NCBI GenBank assembly: GCA_002402315.1
Contig: DHFP01000266.1
Coordinates: 3,137 to 10,672, forward strand
Length of the DNA: 7,536 bases
DNA from: Clostridiales bacterium UBA4821
Lineage (GTDB): Bacteria; Bacillota; Clostridia; Acetivibrionales; UBA4821
Reading direction: 5' to 3'
In this document: piece by piece, positions 5,951 to 7,536 of the stretch
How the letters are laid out: each line of letters begins with the position of its first letter
Numbering within the stretch: the stretch's first letter is position 1
The notes under the pieces: generated by a model
Seen by the model: the letters and a program-made list of their open reading frames with translations, nothing else
Told to the model about the DNA's origin: nothing
The model's database searches: none
Translations under genes and position numbers: made by a program

Positions 5951-6661
5951 CTATTTTTGAATTTGTTTATTATCATAACTATATATGGTTTTCGATTCAT
6001 TTGGTTGGCTGCCCTTCTCATATTTAGAAACAGTATGGACAACTTTATATGTTATTGGTAAGATTATAATCTCATATCCGGTTTTGATAATTACCTGCAT
6101 GATTAACATAACTACTAAATTATTTATTGACATTTTACCTAAGAAAGCTATTGGTAGGAAAATAAGACTATCAATTACTTCTCCTGCGAAACTTGATAAA
6201 ATAGCTCTCCATCCAAATCCCTTATGACTTGCAGGATATTTTTCTTTCATTTTCTTAAACACTCTATCGTTTACAAAATCTCCAATCATGAAGGCTAATA
6301 ATGAAGCTACCAAAATTCTTGGTGTATTTCCTAATACCGTTTGAAATGCTTCTTGGTGCACCCAAAATGATGGAGCAGGAGTTACTATAACTAAGCTAAA
6401 TACTATTACCATAAATAGGTTTGCAGCAAATGCCATGTATGCGGTTAATCTACTCCATCTATATCCATATACCTCTGAAAATACATCTGATAAGATATAA
6501 GTAATTGGAAAGATAAAAACTGCTCCGGTCATTACAATACCAAATGGTAGTAATACTTGCTTTGATGTAATGACATTACTGACTAATAAACTTACCACGA
6601 ATAACATTGTTAAAGCTAATTGTAAAAAACTAATATTTTTGATGTTAGGTAATTTTTTCAT
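5951..6661 (-). CDS. yhhQ: YhhQ-family queuosine precursor transporter (VUT family)
   Basis: This 236-residue inner-membrane protein belongs to the VUT/YhhQ family (COG1738), which imports 7-deazaguanine bases such as preQ0, preQ1 or queuine. Hydrophobic segments are visible at about 12-34, 41-59, 72-95, 114-130, 158-175 and 178-208, the six expected. Family signatures are SNVITSKQ (28-35), FPITYILSDVFSEVYGYRWSR (51-71), GDFVND (127-132), RAILSSFAGEVIDSLIF (152-168) and KTGYE (193-197). A hydrophilic tail of about 25 residues follows the last helix. AGGAGG before ATG 6661 overlaps the 3' end of the deaminase-like gene (16-nt gap). With folE upstream this points to 7-deazaguanine supply for modified phage DNA or for tRNA queuosine; phage YhhQ proteins are known from deazaguanine-modified phages. 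The transported substrate cannot be read from sequence. Confidence 0.93.
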   Translation of the reverse strand: MKKLPNIKNISFLQLALTMLFVVSLLVSNVITSKQVLLPFGIVMTGAVFIFPITYILSDVFSEVYGYRWSRLTAYMAFAANLFMVIVFSLVIVTPAPSFWVHQEAFQTVLGNTPRILVASLLAFMIGDFVNDRVFKKMKEKYPASHKGFGWRAILSSFAGEVIDSLIFLPIAFLGKMSINNLVVMLIMQVIIKTGYEIIILPITYKVVHTVSKYEKGSQPNESKTIYSYDNKQIQK

Positions 6662-6677
6662 TCTCTTTATCCTCCTA

Positions 6678-7112
6678 TTAATAAATTTCTTTGGACTGCT
6701 CTTGATATTCTTTAAATAATACCAAGCAATCTTGTCTATTTTTCTCTTCGATTTCTAAGATTGTTTTATCTTGAAGTCCATCTTGGATAAAGTTATAAAT
6801 GAAATCATCCCTGAATCCAATCTCTTCTGCATCTGCTGGAGTGCATCCATAATATACTGTTTTGATATTAGCCCATATAATCGTTGCATATATTACACAC
6901 CCTGTTAAATCGTGGCTACCCTTTACTTTGCAGGCCTCTCTAATTGCATTAACCTCTGCATGAGCTGTTGGGTCGTGGTCACCTAATACTGAATTTGATG
7001 TAATTGATAAGATTGTTCCATCCCTATCAATTACGGCCGCTCCAAATGGGCCTCCTAAGTTTTGACTCATTGTTTCTCTTGCTCTTTTAATTGCTAATTC
7101 CATTATGTTCAT
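6678..7112 (-). CDS. Guanine/nucleoside deaminase-like protein lacking the CxxC zinc motif
   Basis: The family uses a zinc site of HAE plus PCxxC to deaminate guanine or related bases and nucleosides. This 144-residue protein keeps GGPFGAAV (20-27), the HAE triad in TAHAEVNAIREA (49-60, H51 and E53), and the conserved C-terminal half WANIKTVYYGCTPADAEEIGF (80-100) plus RDDFIYNFI (101-109). However, where relatives read roughly YAT-GEPCPMCLSA-IIWAN, this reads YAT-IIWAN (75-82). About 10-11 residues holding both zinc cysteines are gone, in frame, and no other CxxC exists. Without those ligands deaminase activity should be lost, so it may be a decaying gene, a binding protein or a regulatory subunit. 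AAGGAG 8 nt before ATG 7112 fixes the start. The gene lies between folE and yhhQ, so its ancestor probably acted on a purine or deazapurine. Confidence 0.9.
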   Translation of the reverse strand: MNIMELAIKRARETMSQNLGGPFGAAVIDRDGTILSITSNSVLGDHDPTAHAEVNAIREACKVKGSHDLTGCVIYATIIWANIKTVYYGCTPADAEEIGFRDDFIYNFIQDGLQDKTILEIEEKNRQDCLVLFKEYQEQSKEIY

Positions 7113-7234
7113 AATCTTCTCTCCTTAATTTTATTATTAGATTTTATCCCTTTGCAATAACAATATTTTAAGGAGGTATTGGTTTTTTTATCATAGGTGT
7201 TTCCTACCTTTCTTCATATTTTATTTTAATAGCT
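7113..7234 (-). promoter_or_regulatory. Structured leader with anti-Shine-Dalgarno upstream of the deaminase-like gene
   Basis: This is by far the longest gap in the otherwise packed folE-to-recA operon. CTCCTTAA (7175-7168, minus strand) is a perfect 8-nt complement of the ribosome binding site TTAAGGAG (7128-7121), with a 39-nt loop, so pairing would hide the start of translation. Upstream, AGGTA (7209-7205) can pair with TACCT (7178-7174), which overlaps the anti-SD, and its AGGT (7209-7206) can alternatively pair with ACCT (7198-7195) in a local hairpin. An AACACC segment followed by an A-rich tail GATAAAAAAACC recalls the preQ1-I riboswitch, which would fit folE and yhhQ. But the P1 stem is only 3-4 bp and the pseudoknot pairing weak, so I call only a candidate switch. 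Confidence 0.45.
7168..7217 (-). other. Two tiny overlapping upstream ORFs in the leader
   Basis: ATG at 7217 opens an eight-codon frame MKKGRKHL ending in TGA, whose stop overlaps ATG at 7194 (ATGA). The second frame reads MIKKPIPP and stops at 7168-7170. Its last codons CCT CCT TAA contain the anti-SD itself, so a ribosome there would unmask the ribosome binding site of the deaminase-like gene. Shine-Dalgarno support is weak (AGGTAGG about 8 nt before the second ATG, none clear before the first), so these may not be translated. Confidence 0.25.
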
Positions 7235-7262
7235 TTATAATAAACTATAAAACTCTTGTCTT
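7234..7262 (-). promoter_or_regulatory. Candidate promoter inside the 3' end of folE
   Basis: On the minus strand AAGACA (7262-7257) is followed after 17 nt by TATAAA (7239-7234). The -35 box matches four of six consensus bases and the -10 box five. The start would fall near 7227, just ahead of the structured leader. In AT-rich DNA such matches arise by chance, so support comes mainly from spacing and position. Confidence 0.42.
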
Positions 7263-7536
7263 AAAGTGCTGTTAGTTTCAAATGAACCACTAAGTGCACT
7301 TGTCTTGGTAACTGTTCCAGGCTTCTTAACCCCTCGGGTTGTCATACAAGCATGCTCGCCTCTAATTACTACAATAATATCTTCTGTCTCAAGAACATCT
7401 TTCAGGATATGCATAATATCCATTCCGATTCTTTCCTGCAGCTGCAATCGCTTAGCTACCATATCGGCTATTCTTGCTATCTTAGATAATCCAATTACCT
7501 TATTCTTTGGTATATATCCTACTGATACATCCATAT
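7235..7536 (-). CDS. folE: GTP cyclohydrolase I, N-terminus beyond window
   Basis: FolE converts GTP to 7,8-dihydroneopterin triphosphate, the first step of both folate and preQ0/queuosine synthesis. The visible 100 codons are the C-terminal half of the enzyme: VGYIPKNKVIGLSKIARI, then AKRLQLQERI, then the zinc and active-site segment GEHACMTTRGVKKPG, where H and C correspond to His179 and Cys181 of the E. coli enzyme, and the ending TSALSGSFETNSTLRQEFYSLL is typical of family members. The frame stays open to the window edge, so the methionine at 7534 is internal, not the start. The sequence is intact and looks functional. With yhhQ two genes downstream, a deazaguanine role is likelier than folate, though queD, queE and queC are not in view. 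Confidence 0.93.
   Translation of the reverse strand, partial: MDVSVGYIPKNKVIGLSKIARIADMVAKRLQLQERIGMDIMHILKDVLETEDIIVVIRGEHACMTTRGVKKPGTVTKTSALSGSFETNSTLRQEFYSLL

Noticed and set aside
5099..6227. Several short plus-strand frames over the clamp and yhhQ genes
   Set aside because: All are antisense to genes with clear family motifs; hydrophobic stretches mirror the coding strand and no start signals are present.
7168..7176. Plus-strand AAGGAGGT as a ribosome binding site for a plus-strand gene
   Set aside because: No ATG/GTG follows at suitable spacing with an open frame; it is the complement of the anti-SD in the minus-strand leader.
5951..7536. Host chromosomal queuosine operon or prophage boundary
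   Set aside because: The genes continue on one strand into clamp, HNH, RecU-like and RecA genes with phage-like packing, and no att site, integrase or tRNA is seen.

Overview
This window looks like part of a virulent-type tailed phage genome from a low-GC Firmicutes host, probably a Clostridia or Lachnospiraceae relative. The evidence is visibly AT-rich DNA, strong AGGAGG-type ribosome binding sites, tight packing with 1-nt gaps or short overlaps, and a phage-style set of replication and recombination genes. All supported genes lie on the minus strand, so transcription runs from high to low coordinates. Host and phage identity are inferences; no structural gene, integrase or host gene is in view.

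In transcription order, the window opens inside folE (GTP cyclohydrolase I, 7235-7536, N-terminus outside). A leader of about 120 nt follows (7113-7234). It has its own candidate promoter, a possible pair of tiny overlapping upstream ORFs, and a perfect 8-nt anti-Shine-Dalgarno for the next gene. That gene (6678-7112) is a nucleoside/guanine deaminase-like protein whose CxxC zinc motif has been cleanly removed in frame. Next is yhhQ (5951-6661), a 7-deazaguanine/queuosine precursor transporter. folE plus yhhQ suggests a 7-deazaguanine (preQ0/preQ1) supply module, which phages use for DNA base modification or tRNA queuosine.

The same strand then runs almost without gaps into a replication and recombination cassette: a DnaN-type sliding clamp (4836-5936), a NUMOD/HNH homing endonuclease (4301-4852), a Cas4/RecB-like nuclease with a four-cysteine cluster (3502-4299), a RecU-like Holliday junction resolvase (2978-3499), a helical protein that may be a UvsY-like recombination mediator (2440-2991), an HD phosphohydrolase (1856-2440) and RecA (727-1854). 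A clear rho-independent terminator (694-722) closes this unit.

Beyond the terminator a new sigma-A-like promoter (646-674) drives a putative amidoligase (1-583), which is cut off by the window edge.

The points most worth a second look are the zinc-motif deletion in the deaminase, the structured leader in front of it, the near-duplicate start region flanking the homing endonuclease, and the separately transcribed amidoligase next to a deazaguanine and recombination operon.
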